Shown piece after piece: positions 20,299 through 31,088 of a stretch of DNA of 64,000 nucleotides. The stretch lies in NCBI GenBank assembly GCA_024364735.1, contig JAGFNQ010004757.1, positions 917,437 through 981,436 on the forward strand, given 5' to 3'. How positions within the stretch are numbered: position 1 is the first letter of the stretch; each line of letters begins with the position of its first letter. A program made the position numbers and the translations under genes. The stretch is from Boesenbergia rotunda (taxonomy: Eukaryota > Streptophyta > Magnoliopsida > Zingiberales > Zingiberaceae). The notes beneath the pieces were generated by a model. That model saw only the letters and a list, made by a program, of their open reading frames with translations. It searched no databases and was not told the origin of the DNA.

Positions 20299-21001
20299 TG
20301 TATCGGGGTCCACCGAGTCCGAATGCCTATCTCGGACTCCCGAGGCTAGGTCGGGGCTTAGACTCCCGAGACCACCTCGGGATAGCAGATCCCGAGACCA
20401 ACTCGGGAGGACAAACCCCTGAGTCCAGACCGGGTCATAGATCCCGAGATCACCTCGGGAAAATGGGCTCCCGAGATCACCTCGGGAGAACAGACACTCG
20501 AGATCGTCCCCGAAGAAGATTCCCCGAGACCCTCTCGGGAGAGTGGAGCCCGAAAAGTCATACACCCGATAAGCTTGATTTCAATAACCGTTCCCCTTTC
20601 TTGTTCAGGAAAGTTGACGGATAATTATTGTCCTTTATATGCGGCAATTAAGGTCTTAATAACCGCTAGGGCCGTTACCCAAAAGTTATCATGTAACCGA
20701 CAAGTAGGAAACGTGAGGAGAACGTGGAGATACGTGCGACCAAGCCCCCAGGTATATATGGTACTTTAACCACTAGGTAAAGGGGTTACACTCTCTGAAC
20801 TCACATTCTACTTCTTGATTTTTCTCCTACAAGCGACTTAAGTTCTTACTTGAGCATCGGAGTGGGCTCCGCCGGAAATCTCTGGCGTGTTCCCATTAAC
20901 GCTCGTGTTGATCTCGCAGGGTGTGATCTACCTCCCCTCGTCATCATCCTAGTGGGCTGGATTCTGGTGACTCGTCATCCGCGTCGATTCCTTCCGAAAC
21001 A
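20299..21001 (+). mobile_element. 3' LTR of Tat Gypsy
   Basis: 703 bp, TGTATCGGGG...CTTCCGAAACA. It holds the CCCGAG/CTCGGG inverted-repeat array (20335-20555) and a TATA box in GGTATATATG (20751-20760), about 195 bp after the array. Upstream, GGAACGGGGAAGC (20283-20296) is the likely polypurine tract. It diverges from the left LTR by scattered substitutions and is clearly older than element A. Confidence 0.85.
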
Positions 21002-21002
21002 T

Positions 21003-21541
21003 TATCGTTGTGCAATTATCATGTTTTGATATATCATGTCTCCTATACGAATCATATCAAACCCATATTGAGTCTGATATAAGTTCATATCAGACCCAAC
21101 GTGGCCCCGACATGAGTTTATATTAGGCCTAATATAGGATTTGAACAAAACCCCCAATGTAGATAGTCGAAATAAACGTTATTCATCCTTATTAAATTTT
21201 AACATCTCCAAAAAAAAGCTGAAATAAACATAGATAGTATATTTGAACTCTTTGCAACCTCAAAAATTCACAAAAATAAAAATAAGTGTAATTGGAGCTC
21301 TCTAGATTCATTAGTGGGTTTTAATCGAAATCCATTAATAAACATAAAGAGCTCCGATTGTACTCATTTCAGTCCTTATGAATTTCTAATGTTATAAGGG
21401 GTTCAAATATACTATCCATCATTTATTTCGACTTCTTCAGAGGTGTTAAAATATTATTAAAAAATGACTGAAATCTTATATTAGGCCTAATATGATTCAT
21501 ATAGAATACATGTTGTATTGATAATTGTACAACAATGACAT
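21003..21541. mobile_element. Fold-back (long inverted repeat) element
   Basis: Two arms of about 260 bp are imperfect reverse complements: left arm from ATCGTTGTGCAATTATC, right arm ending GATAATTGTACAACAATGAC. Internal matching blocks include ATTAGGCCTAATATAGGATT, TAGTATATTTGAACTCTTT and GGAGCTCTCTAGATTCATTA, with the turn around 21310-21330. It starts two bases after the Gypsy LTR end and has no ORF. The transcript would fold into one long hairpin. Confidence 0.85.
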
Positions 21542-22884
21542 TTCCTATGTTAGAATTAAAAATTTAGTTGAGAAATGGTTGACTAAAGTTCATGATAGTT
21601 TGTAAGTGATCAAATCATCTTTTGATTTTTAAAATAATACATGTATAAATAAAAAAAACTTGAGATATTTAAATATCAATATTATTCTGATTTTTATCCA
21701 TGATTTAAATATTTTTACAAAAATAATCTATTATGTCAACCATTGCATATATTTGTATTTATTTAAAAAAATGTTAACATTTTTATCCATTATATTTATT
21801 TTGATTTTCCAAAAATATTAAAATTTAATAAAGATAAATTAATAAAAATCCCAACTTAAATATAAATCATACCAGACCCACGTTGCCTGATATAAACTCA
21901 TATCAGGTTTATATCAAACCCACGTGCACTTTAATAACACATCCAGAAAAAAAAATAAAAAAAAAGAGAATTGAGATTGTATGAATAAGGAGAGAAAAAA
22001 AATAAAAAGAGAAAGAAAAATAATTGAATTTTTTCATAAGGGACCAAACGAAAAAAAATACATAATTAAATATATATTTTAATAAATATTAATATAATAT
22101 ATATTTTTTTTAATAAATTCGAAAATCTACCTACGTAATTTGATAAATTACTGTAAGAAAATTGAATGCGACAAAAAAACGTAATTCCAGAATGTGAATA
22201 TTTCATTTGCACAGTGCAAAATTAACCAAACAAATCAACAATGTCTTATAATGCAAATGTTGAGCTGAGTAGATAATCACTCATCAGCAAATTCCAGAGA
22301 ATCCTTAAAAATTAACAATCCATAAGCCAGCCAACATAACAACTTAATTAACTATCACTAAGATACTTTCACATTAGCACACACATAAATGTCATTATCG
22401 ATCCACCATTTACATATTGTATGTTAAATTGTGCATATAATAGTAGACAGACAGAAAGATAGACAAATCTTAACCACATAACAATGTATAAGACTTCCTA
22501 ATTAAGAGTACATCCTTGGCTTATCGGTCAGCTAATTCTAATTGTGAGCAGAGAGAGAATACAACCTTTGATACTTGTCTTGCAGTCGGCCCTTGAGGGT
22601 CTTTCAGGCATTCGATAAAAACGAGTCCATAATAACCAACAGGCTATAAGGCATCAACCAAAATAATAACTAAAGTTGGGCATCAACAGTTTACAAGCCA
22701 TATTATTTACCATATTACAACCTCATGTGTATCAACTTGTACCCAGATTAGATTGGATCATTATCCCTTTGATTTTAAGGATTAGTAGTGACAGACAGTA
22801 ACATGAATGCCCATAAATGTCTGCAACATAACAAGGTATATCAAAGTTGTGCATAAATGCTAACAAAATAATGAAATGAAACGA
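21542..22884. other. AT-rich intergenic region and probable bL17m 3' flank
   Basis: No gene. 21860-21925 repeats words of the fold-back element (CATATCAGACCCACG, GATATAAACTCATATCAG), so a partial relative lies here. The last few hundred bases before 22885 should contain the 3' UTR of the bL17m gene. I could not place a polyadenylation signal with confidence. Confidence 0.55.
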
Positions 22885-25782
22885 CTAGTTTTCTGATGCA
22901 GACTTTGCATGGTCTTTAGGAGAGGCCCACTGTTGGCTAGCACGTGATTTTGCCCATGGATCAAGTGGGGTCCTCTGAGGTGGCTGTGGCTGTGGTAACT
23001 TGGCCTCTCTAAGCTCATTCTCCCTGTCAACAAACCTGCATAAAACTTGGAACAAATGATTCAAAAACTAATAGTTGCATTTTTGTCTGATTACAGAGGT
23101 AATGATTGTTCTGCTGCTGGAAAAGAATTATATTTAGTTAAACTTAGAAAAATAAATGACTTTAGAACAATGTTGGCCAAGGATATAACAAACAGCAATT
23201 TGACTTGTCAGAACCTTTTGGGTTCAAGTTATAGATTTAAGAAAAATTAAGTCAACGGAGATACTTGAAAAATAAGAAGATAAAGGAAAAGGCCCCAGAT
23301 TTCATTAAAAAAAAATAATAAATGCTGGAACTATCAGAATGCATGTACACTGGGCGCTATAATTGCTCAAGCGCATACACACACAGATCCATAGATTGCC
23401 TTTCCTTCTACAAAACTGATGGTTGAAAACAAAATTATCACTGATTAACTATCATTTATTCAACTAAAGAAGAATGAATGACAACAAATTAAAAGTAAGA
23501 TTGGTAAGAATCCTAATAGATGATGTCAAGGCATCTGGCAATAGAGCAGAAAATGGAATCTTCTGTAACAGGCCCAATATTTAATGAGAAAACATACGTT
23601 AAAAGGTGGGTAAGCAATGCCACAATCAGCACTAAGTAGCCAACTAAATTGAGAAAATGAACATTACTCAATGTAAGCCATTGGTGCAGCATCCCCCATT
23701 CGTATGCGTGTTCGAAGAAATCTTGTATATCCACCTACTCGGTCCCTGGTACTCACAACAATTTTACTTAGATATAGCAACTTATCCAGCTGAACAAGTT
23801 AAAAGGTTAATATTCTCACTCTCACCAAGAAAATATGAAAGAAAGAAATGCTAAACATTACTTGTAGCGATAAGCAAGCTCCGTGAACAGCTTGTGAAGA
23901 ACATCATCACCACGAACAAAGGCCGCAGCTCTGCGTGCAGCATGAAGTGTACCCTGAAAATAATTATACCCATCTAGTCATACCACAACTTATGCATAAT
24001 ATTAATAACAAAAGAACATTGTTTGAACTAAAGTTCAGTATGACTCAATTAATGAAGAAATTATTGAGAAATCATGCAAATGTAGAAAACATCAATCAGA
24101 TAATAAAGATGTCAGACAGGTGACCTATATTCATTTTCCCTGAATTTCAAGAAGATTTTTCCACCATTGGCCTACTAGACTAAAAAGAATAGAACAAAAA
24201 ACCTAAATAAGAGAAGCATATGCACGTGGTTAGAATTTAGAGTCTAGAAAGTCCTCGTTGAGTTTCTTGCGTTACAAAACAGGTGTATTATGCGTTCTTG
24301 TACTAACTCTCATTCTGCTTTATACTTACAATGCCATAAGGTAAAATTGAGTTAATTGTAATGAATTATTGATTTTCAACAATAGCAATAAGAATGGGAA
24401 TGCAAGGCCCCCCCAACTTGTTAAGAACATAATAACAAGAAAAAGATAATCAAATTAGTACACACATAAAGAGAATTGTGATGACGAATAAGGAACTAGA
24501 GTGCACAAAACAGTAAATTGGTCTGTATATAAATTTTGAAAATAAGCTCCAATAGAACATGTGATAACAGCCAAACTCAAATTTCTACCAACAGATCTTT
24601 AGAAATTCAGTCCATTCCCTATTAGAATAGGAATAGGAAACAATCATATTAAAAATGAGGTTTGAAATATTGAACCATGTAGGAGTTTCAATCTTTCACC
24701 AGACCAATACAGTTTCAATAGCATGTGAAAGTGCCGAAGCATGAGCCAGTGTGAACTAGAAGTGGACGGAGAAAGAAAGGAGATGATAAAGAAGAAGAGG
24801 AACCACATTTTAGGATCTTAGGATATGCCTAAACTAACTAGATCCTGGAAACGACAACAGCATGAGCTTCACTTTCAGCCTTTGTTTATCCGATGTTCTA
24901 CTGGTCCAAGCAAACCCTTTTTACCCAAAATGTCACAACAAATTCATTATGATACCTTTATCTCAACATTATAGTCACATGGTGTCCTTCCTAATCTAAT
25001 GCCCAAGAATCTATATGGATTTTGTTCCTGATTATATTTGATATCTATGGTAGAATCAACACAACCTACAAAATTAAAGACAGAAAAGTTTAGTACTGCT
25101 TTGAGAACTAAAAGTTCAGCATTGTAAATCTGTTATGAGAAAATGCAATCTGATTCAACCAGGAAGCAAATGAGTGCCTACACTTTCTGGTCATCTGTTC
25201 AGTGGTTTAGGACACAGAAGACAATCTAAGATTCCTTATCCTGTAGAAATACATCAACAAATGCAATGGATGACAAATATTATCTTGTGAAACAGCTAGT
25301 AGAGCTACTGTTTCATCTATAATTTTGGTTCTCCTTAAATTGATCGAATAAGCATTGACAGAAAAGCTCAACCTTTAAGTTGCTCTCTAACATTTTAGAA
25401 ACAATGCATCAAATTCAAAGTCAAAAGTATTAACAAAAAGACCAAAAAAAAAAAATCAATCAAACACACCTCTTTTCCAAGCTCCACCATGTTATCGGCA
25501 AGTCGTCGGATTTCCTTCGCCTAAGAACAAGCAGGAAATTTTAATTAAAGGCGTCAAAGAAAACGATAAGTCTCCCTCCAACAGACAATTTAAACTACCT
25601 TGGCGACCGTGGTCTCGATGCGCTCGTGCTTCACCAGTTGCGAAACCATCGTCCTGCAAGGCGAAACAGTAAACTGAGTATATTCCAATATAAAAGAGAA
25701 CACGAGAGAAAGATTATGCACAGAACTTGAGCATGGAGACGCGGTGAGCGGCGGGGCGGCCGAGCTTCCTAAATTTGGTCAT
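22885..25782 (-). CDS. MRPL17: bL17-type ribosomal protein, probably mitochondrial
   Basis: Large-subunit ribosomal protein bL17. Six exons on the minus strand: 25727-25782, 25599-25653, 25470-25520, 23862-23953, 23668-23745 and 23035-22885. All introns are GT-AG and phases agree. The spliced length is 483 nt, 160 residues. The N-terminus MTKFRKLGRPAAHRVSML followed by KTMVSQLVKHERIETTVAKA is the bL17 signature, and GGYTRFLRTRIRMGDAAPMA with YIEFVDRENELR is its conserved C-terminal core. The tail (residues ~125-160, PQPQPPQRTPLDPWAKSRAS) is a plant-type extension. No transit peptide precedes the core, as in the mitochondrial rather than the chloroplast type; that targeting is inferred. Intron 3 is longest (about 1.5 kb). 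The start is fixed by CGCCACCATGA context and homology. Looks intact. Confidence 0.95.
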
Positions 25783-25941
25783 GGTGGCGAAGAGATGCCG
25801 CCGCCGGTGTCTCGAGCAAGGGTTTTGCCTTCGAGGGATGCTTATGCAGTAGTGAGTCGACGGTCAATTAACTGTCCTGGTGTCGAATTTTAATAAATCG
25901 GACAGGGCTGAGTTCGCGGATCGAGTCTCTAAACAGCCTGA

Positions 25942-26366
25942 GCCTGGTTGGAAAGGAGGGAATTGGAATTTCCAAGGAAATTAGAATTCAATTCCCTTCT
26001 TTGGTAGCAAATTTTAAGAAGGAATTGGAAAGGAATTGAATTCCAATTCCCTTCACACACCCCAAAATAAATCAGACCCAAAAGGGTCTGATTTGGGAAA
26101 GGAATTGAATTCCATTCCCTTCCAACTTTAAAATGACTAATTCACCCTACTGCAACCCTGCTTCCATCTTTATTTTGCTTAAGGGTAAAATGGTAAAAAT
26201 ATAATAAGTGATTTCAATTCCGATTGATTCCAAACACTGGAATTGGAATTCAATTCTGTTGTTTACTATTCATTCCAAACATGGGAATTGGAATTCAATT
26301 CCTGTCGGAATTCAATTCCGACCGGAATTGAATTCCAATTCCTTATTTAAAAGTTTCCAAACCGGG
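25942..26366. mobile_element. MITE upstream of the bL17m gene
   Basis: About 425 bp dominated by palindromic GGAATTGGAATTCAATTCC words (25970-26110 and 26230-26345). Ends look inverted: left CCTGGTTGGAAAGG, right (reverse complement) CCCGGTTTGGAAAC. No ORF, and I could not fix a TSD. Probably a class II MITE. It begins about 160 bp upstream of the bL17m start codon. Confidence 0.72.
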
Positions 26367-26943
26367 TATAAAAGAACCGGATCCAAAGTGGTCATTTACA
26401 AATTAACACTGATACTTATCTGCCATTTAAAATATTTCTTTAAATTTTAATTTTAATTGAATCCTTTTTTCTTAAATTAATAAATGTGTAATTTAAAAAT
26501 CAAATTAATATTTTAACAATAAATTATAAATTAAAGGCATTTCAACATTAATTAAATTCTAAAATATTTTTTTTATAACTAGTTAGTGTTGAAAATAATT
26601 TAAAATTTAGCTTATTTTATTTTTAGTAGCGTACTATATCTTTTTCTTGATAGAGTAATAGCTAATGGTTAAGAAGTTGGCTGATAATAAGATTAGCTCG
26701 AACTTTGATTCTAGTTTTTATATAAACCTAATCATTTGAATTTCAAAATTAATTAAAACAACGAATTGTATTTTGGAAAATAAAACAATTCCTAAAACTA
26801 ATTTAGGAAATAATTTTTATAAAAGTATTCAATCATTTCAATATGATCAAAAAATTTAAAAAAATATATACTGGTTACAAGTTTTTCTAGTTTAGAAAAT
26901 TTAAAACTTAGAAATATTACTAAATTAAAATTTAATTATCTTA
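26367..26943. other. AT-rich intergenic DNA
   Basis: No ORF of note, no repeat structure and no RNA gene recognised. Confidence 0.6.
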
Positions 26944-27188
26944 TGTTAGTGTAATCGACCCAAGGTTGATCGGGTAGGTCATGAGTTTTGATGTGTGTGT
27001 CAATATGATTAAATTAGGTTTTTATGTTGATTTGATATGTGTGCTTGAGTCGCGCAGGACTTTGTGAATCACACATGGAGTAACGGAGTAAAACATCCGA
27101 GGGACGAGAGCCAAGGAAGAAGACTTCAAGGGTAAGCCGAGGAAGTAGACTTCAAAGGCATATGCGAAGGATGGCATGGAGGCAAGTC

Positions 27189-27193
27189 GCGGG
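27189..27193. repeat. Target-site duplication of element D (left)
   Basis: GCGGG before TGTTGAGG. The same GCGGG follows the right LTR at 32160-32164. Confidence 0.95.
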
Positions 27194-27660
27194 TGTTGAG
27201 GCAATCTGTGGTCCGGAGTGAACAAGTGTTTTGATGTTTGGATAAAGGGTTTAAGTTAGGTTTACCCTTGTTATCTCATATGTGTATGTTGAGTGTGCAG
27301 GTTGTACAGGTTACATATATGGACTTGACTGGATGACCTCGGTACGGTGAAGGGTAGCATGGAGACAAGCTGGAGGCTTGTATGCACCCAAGGGACCTTA
27401 GAGAGCAGGGACAATGAGCTGATGGGCGCGGACTTCGAGGCATGCGTGAACGATGACATGGAGGCAAGCTGGAGGCTTGCGTGCATCCAAGGGACGGGAG
27501 CCGAAGATGAAGAGGGCGCGAAGGCAATAGTCGAGGCTGCGGATGAGGAGTCAGTCGAGTCGTGAGGGTACGAGTGTTGTGTGATTGTACTCGGGAAATC
27601 CTAGGGTTTGAGTGCGGAGTGAAATGTACTCAGAAAGGGTAACCTTAGGTGGGTGAGTAG

Positions 27661-27848
27661 ACCAGTCGACTGGCCTGGGGGCAGTCGACTAATGGAACTC
27701 ACAGAAGGGTTCTGGCCGGGGACCAGTCGACTGCCCAGGGGCAGTCGACTGGTAGGTGATTGGTGAGTTGGCTGAGAATTCAAACGTTGGGGTGCAATGG
27801 TTGAATTTCAGTGGCACCAGTCGACTGCCCTAGGGGCAGTCGACTGGT
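27661..27848. repeat. Array of paired CAGTCGACTG palindromes
   Basis: Three units of the form ACCAGTCGACTG, 5-8 bp, CAGTCGACTGGT. The outer halves also pair, so each unit is a ~32-bp hairpin built from two self-complementary decamers. The array ends about 22 bp before the TATA-like box. It recurs in the other LTR (31557-31790), in solo LTR E (50064-50223), in LTR F, and once inside the element at 30413-30442. Confidence 0.93.
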
Positions 27849-27870
27849 AGCAAGGGTTTCAGCCCGAGTC

Positions 27871-27880
27871 CTATTTAAAG
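27871..27880 (+). promoter_or_regulatory. TATA-like box of element D LTR
   Basis: CTATTTAAAG in the context GAGTCCTATTTAAAGAGGAC. The same box is at 31810-31819 in the right LTR, and comparable boxes follow the arrays in LTRs E and F. Confidence 0.68.
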
Positions 27881-28296
27881 AGGACTCCGTGGTGGCTGAG
27901 ATTCTTGACGAAACTCACTTGGGTAAAGTGAGTTACTAGTCTATTGTGATCAGAGAGCGTCTGAAGTGTTGTGGCGAGGTTTCTCCACCCACAAGGAGCG
28001 ACAGATCTAGCCGGAGGTTATCCGGGGGTTGATCCACCGAAGGATTCTTGGATTAGTCACCCGACCGGGGTAGATACCAAGTAAATCAGGTTGTTAGCAT
28101 TGTTTATTTCTTATTTACTTTGCATATTATTGTTTCCACTGGGCTAACGACTTTGTAGAGATCAAAACGACGAAAAAGTATTTTCACCCCCCCCCTCTCT
28201 AGCACGCCTGAAACGATCCATCAGTTGGTATCAAAGCGAAGGACCGCTCTTGATCGGACTAACCGCCGAGAAAGCACCCGCTAGAGAAGAGAAACA

Positions 28297-29406
28297 ATGG
28301 AAGATAAGTTGGGGGAAGACATCTACACTCCATCGCCCTACGATCATCAAGATTTCGATTTTTGGAGGGCAAGGATCGAGACTTGGTTCGGAATGGAGTG
28401 GGCATGTAGGATTGCGCTAGAAGAACCGTTCGAGATTCCAAGGGATAAGCACGGAAAGAGGCTTAGGCCTAGATATTAGAATCAAGAACAACAAGATCAA
28501 TCCAAGGCAAACGAAAAGGTAATGATAACTTTAGTTAATCTTTTGCCTAACAATGTTTTGAGTTATGTAGGTAAATATCAAAATGTATATGAATTGTGGA
28601 GCAAATTGAAAGAAATTCATGAGAAACCTACACAATCTCAAGAGTCCAAAGAAATGGGCTTAATGGTCCAAGAAAATGAAAAAAACCATTCGGATGAGGA
28701 GAGAAGTTTGACATCCGAAAAAGAAAAAGAAATGGAATTGTTACTATCCGAGGAGGAAGAAATGTCCACATCCTCAAGTGAAGAAGAAAGTGAAAAATCA
28801 TCAACCTCATCAAGGGAAGAGGAAGCATCCATTTCATCTAAGGTTGAAGAAGAAGTCAACCTAGCCTCCACCTCCACCAAAGTAAATAAAAAGGACCACA
28901 TTATATGCTTTGGGTGCAACGAAAAGGGACACTACAAGGATAAGTGTCCAAATGGTAAGAAAAATGAGATACATTCTAAACTCACTTCAATTCTTTTTAA
29001 ATCTAACATGGGGTGTAGGAATGGAAAAGCCCAAGAGAAGAAAAAGAAGATTAGATGCTTCACGTGTGGTGAGCTAGGTCACTACCACACGAAGTGCCCA
29101 AAGAGTGGAGAGCTCAAGAAAATGGAGCATCTAAGAAGATGGGAGAAGAAGGAAAGAAAGAAGAGAAGAAGCTCACAACAAGGAGGGACTTCAAGGGTAA
29201 GGGAGGTAATTTCTAACCCTAAGTTAAAACGCAATTCAATTTCAAGTTCCTCTATGCATGATAAAAATATGGTTAATTATCCATCCATGCATGCTAAATT
29301 TAATGCAAAATGCTTAATGGTGCATAATTTTGGATTTAAGTATAATAATAGGAATAGGGTTAACAAGGTAGATTATAACCCTAGGAAGGTCATGCATCAT
29401 GAATAA
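28297..29406 (+). pseudogene. Gag of element D, one internal stop
   Basis: A single frame interrupted once, by TAG at 28477-28479. The N-terminal part shows the Copia Gag pattern DFDFWRARIETWFGMEWACR and, further on, LLPNNVLSYVGKYQNVYELW and SKLKEIHEK. A Glu/Ser-rich acidic stretch (about 28670-28860) precedes two CCHC zinc knuckles, CFGCNEKGHYKDKC (28906-28947) and CFTCGELGHYHTKC (29056-29097), which bind RNA. A basic tail follows. Two knuckles and near-complete frame suggest that this Gag was under constraint until recently. A fragment in the same frame continues at 29473-29943 after further stops. Confidence 0.88.
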
Positions 29407-29472
29407 TCAAAGACCTATAGACTTAAGGACCAAGGCATTAACCCCAAGAGGGGGAGAAATATACCTAGAGAA

Positions 29473-29943
29473 ATGGGTAGGTCTAGGAATGTCCAAAGTG
29501 GACATATGGATTCTAGGTTTAGGAACCTAGAAAGGGGAAATCAAGCTTTAAGGGAAAAGCTTGATAGGTTAGAGAAAACCCTAGAGAGATTCACGGTTGG
29601 ATCTAAGGGTTTGGATATGGTGTTGGGTGGCCTAAACCGCACCAATGATAGATCAAGTCTAGGATACCGATCTAAGGTCTCCCATGCCAAGGGAAAGAGA
29701 TATACTAGGATGACATATGATTATAGCAAGAAGGGGGAGTTCAAAAATGGCAAGGGGATGCCATTTAAAGGGAAAAAGAATGACTTAACCAAAGACGAGG
29801 TGTCTAAGGTTAAGAGTGTCAAGTTTGTAGGCCAAGAGTCACCGGTGGAACACCGATGTGGCCTAGTGATGGTTGAGTCATCTAGGGAGGTGGCTAGGGC
29901 TAAGAGCTCAAGGGGGAGCTCTAGGAGCCTTTGGGATATATGA
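29473..29943 (+). pseudogene. Gag C-terminal extension of element D
   Basis: 156 codons in the same frame as gag, separated by stops at 29404-29406 and a few codons later. It has a short coiled-coil-like stretch (NLERGNQALREKLDRLEKTL) and a basic tail, with no protease motif. Probably the far end of gag, left when pol was deleted. Confidence 0.55.
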
Positions 29944-31074
29944 TGAATGGATCTTTGGAGGGTTCCTCCTAGAGGTCTAGATGGACCATGTAGTGTGCCA
30001 AAGGAATTGGAGACGGACTTGAGTCTCAATTCTTGGGTTTTGGCATGGTGTTTTTGAGTTTCATGCATAGAAATATGACATTTAGGTCATATTGCATGAA
30101 AATTGGTTTTTGATGTTTAATTGCCATGTAAATCAATGCTAGGGACGCATTGTGGTTTGGCATGGGCAAAGATATCAAATGGAGACCAAAACTAGGACTT
30201 TAGGTCAATGTTTGATTAAAGTTTTTAGCTAGTTTTGGGTTTTGAGTCAAACTTGGGAATGGTGATAGATACATTTTGGAATGTATTTTTCCCAAGTAGA
30301 TATGGGTACCACAAATCTCTCCACAAAATTTGAAAATTTTTGGAGATTTGTAAAATTTTTGGCGCATTTCTGAACTTCGTCATAAAAGGCTGAAATTCTG
30401 TGTTTCAGAGTATCAGTCGACTGCTATTTGGGGCAGTCGACTGGTAAAGGTTGAATTAAGTTTCAGCAGCTAGGTATGTGTCCAAATAATGCAAAACAAG
30501 TGTATAGGAGGCTAGTACACATTGTTTATGGTCATTGAAGATTAAAAGAACCGATAATTGGGATATTGTTGGGTTCTTTTTGATGTTAGGCAAAGGGGGA
30601 GAAGTGTTGGGTTTAAGTTGGGAAACCAACCTTCACCTTTGCTAGAAACCCTAGGTTTAGGGGGAGCTAAGATAAAGAGAGAGCATGGTTGCTCCATCCT
30701 TGGCGTAAGGGGAACCTGGGAGAGATTCTTAAAAAGCCTTTGTAAGTCCAATGTAGGGGGAGCTTGGGAGAAGCTTTAAAAAGCTCATTCTGGTGAAAAA
30801 TTCTAACTTGGAGGGATAGGTGTGGAAAAGTTCTAACTTGGAGGGTTCGGTGTGGAAAAGTCCTAACTTGGAGGGTTAGGTGTGGAAAAGTCCTAGCTTG
30901 GAGGGCTAGGTGTGAAAATTCCTAACTTGGGAAGTTAGGTGTGGGAAAATTCCTAACTTGGAGGGTTAGGTGTGGGATGCCTTGGGATAGGATCCATTTT
31001 TGCATTACATATGTATTGCTTTTGCTATTGACTACTATTTTGCATTCCCTAACTTAAATGTATTGTTAAACATC
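29944..31074 (+). other. 3' noncoding region of element D
   Basis: No coding potential. It holds GGGGGAG-type purine tracts (about 30595, 30660, 30756), one CAGTCGACTG pair (30413-30442), and a 30-bp tandem repeat at 30801-30980. Confidence 0.7.
30801..30980 (+). repeat. 30-bp tandem repeat, six copies
   Basis: Unit TTCTAACTTGGAGGGTTAGG plus TGTGGAAAAG. Copies start at 30801, 30831, 30861 and 30891, then with 1-bp shifts. It lies about 110 bp before the polypurine tract. Confidence 0.93.
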
Positions 31075-31088
31075 AAAAATGGGGAGAT

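Larger units (their letters stand above)
756..21001 (+). mobile_element. Tat-lineage Ty3/Gypsy retrotransposon, degenerate and nested
   Basis: Plus-strand LTR retrotransposon with LTRs of about 0.7 kb at 756-1367 joined to 10371-10448 (split by Copia element A) and at 20299-21001. Internal order: PBS-like segment, gag, protease remnant, RT, part of RNase H, integrase C-terminus, then a long 3' region with a minisatellite and an antisense gene. The post-LTR sequence GGCGTCGTCTGTGGGAAC, the gag type, and the extra antisense ORF between pol and the 3' LTR are known traits of Tat elements. The part of RNase H beyond about 13976 and the integrase core are missing, and all reading frames carry stops. 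The left LTR seems to lack the first ~21 bp seen in the right LTR, and I found no matching TSD. Confidence 0.88.
27194..28223 (+). mobile_element. 5' LTR of element D
   Basis: 1030 bp. Three paired CAGTCGACTG palindromes (27661-27693, 27722-27753, 27815-27848) lie just upstream of CTATTTAAAG (27871-27880). The CACCCCCCCCCTCTCTAGCA stretch (about 28186-28205) near the end is shared with elements A, C and E. The minus-strand ORF at 27271-27527 and plus-strand ORF at 27347-27565 are chance frames; they recur in the other LTR. Confidence 0.93.

Noticed and set aside
28638..28919. 93-codon minus-strand Ser-rich ORF
   Set aside because: Shadow of the Glu/Ser-rich part of Gag in element D.
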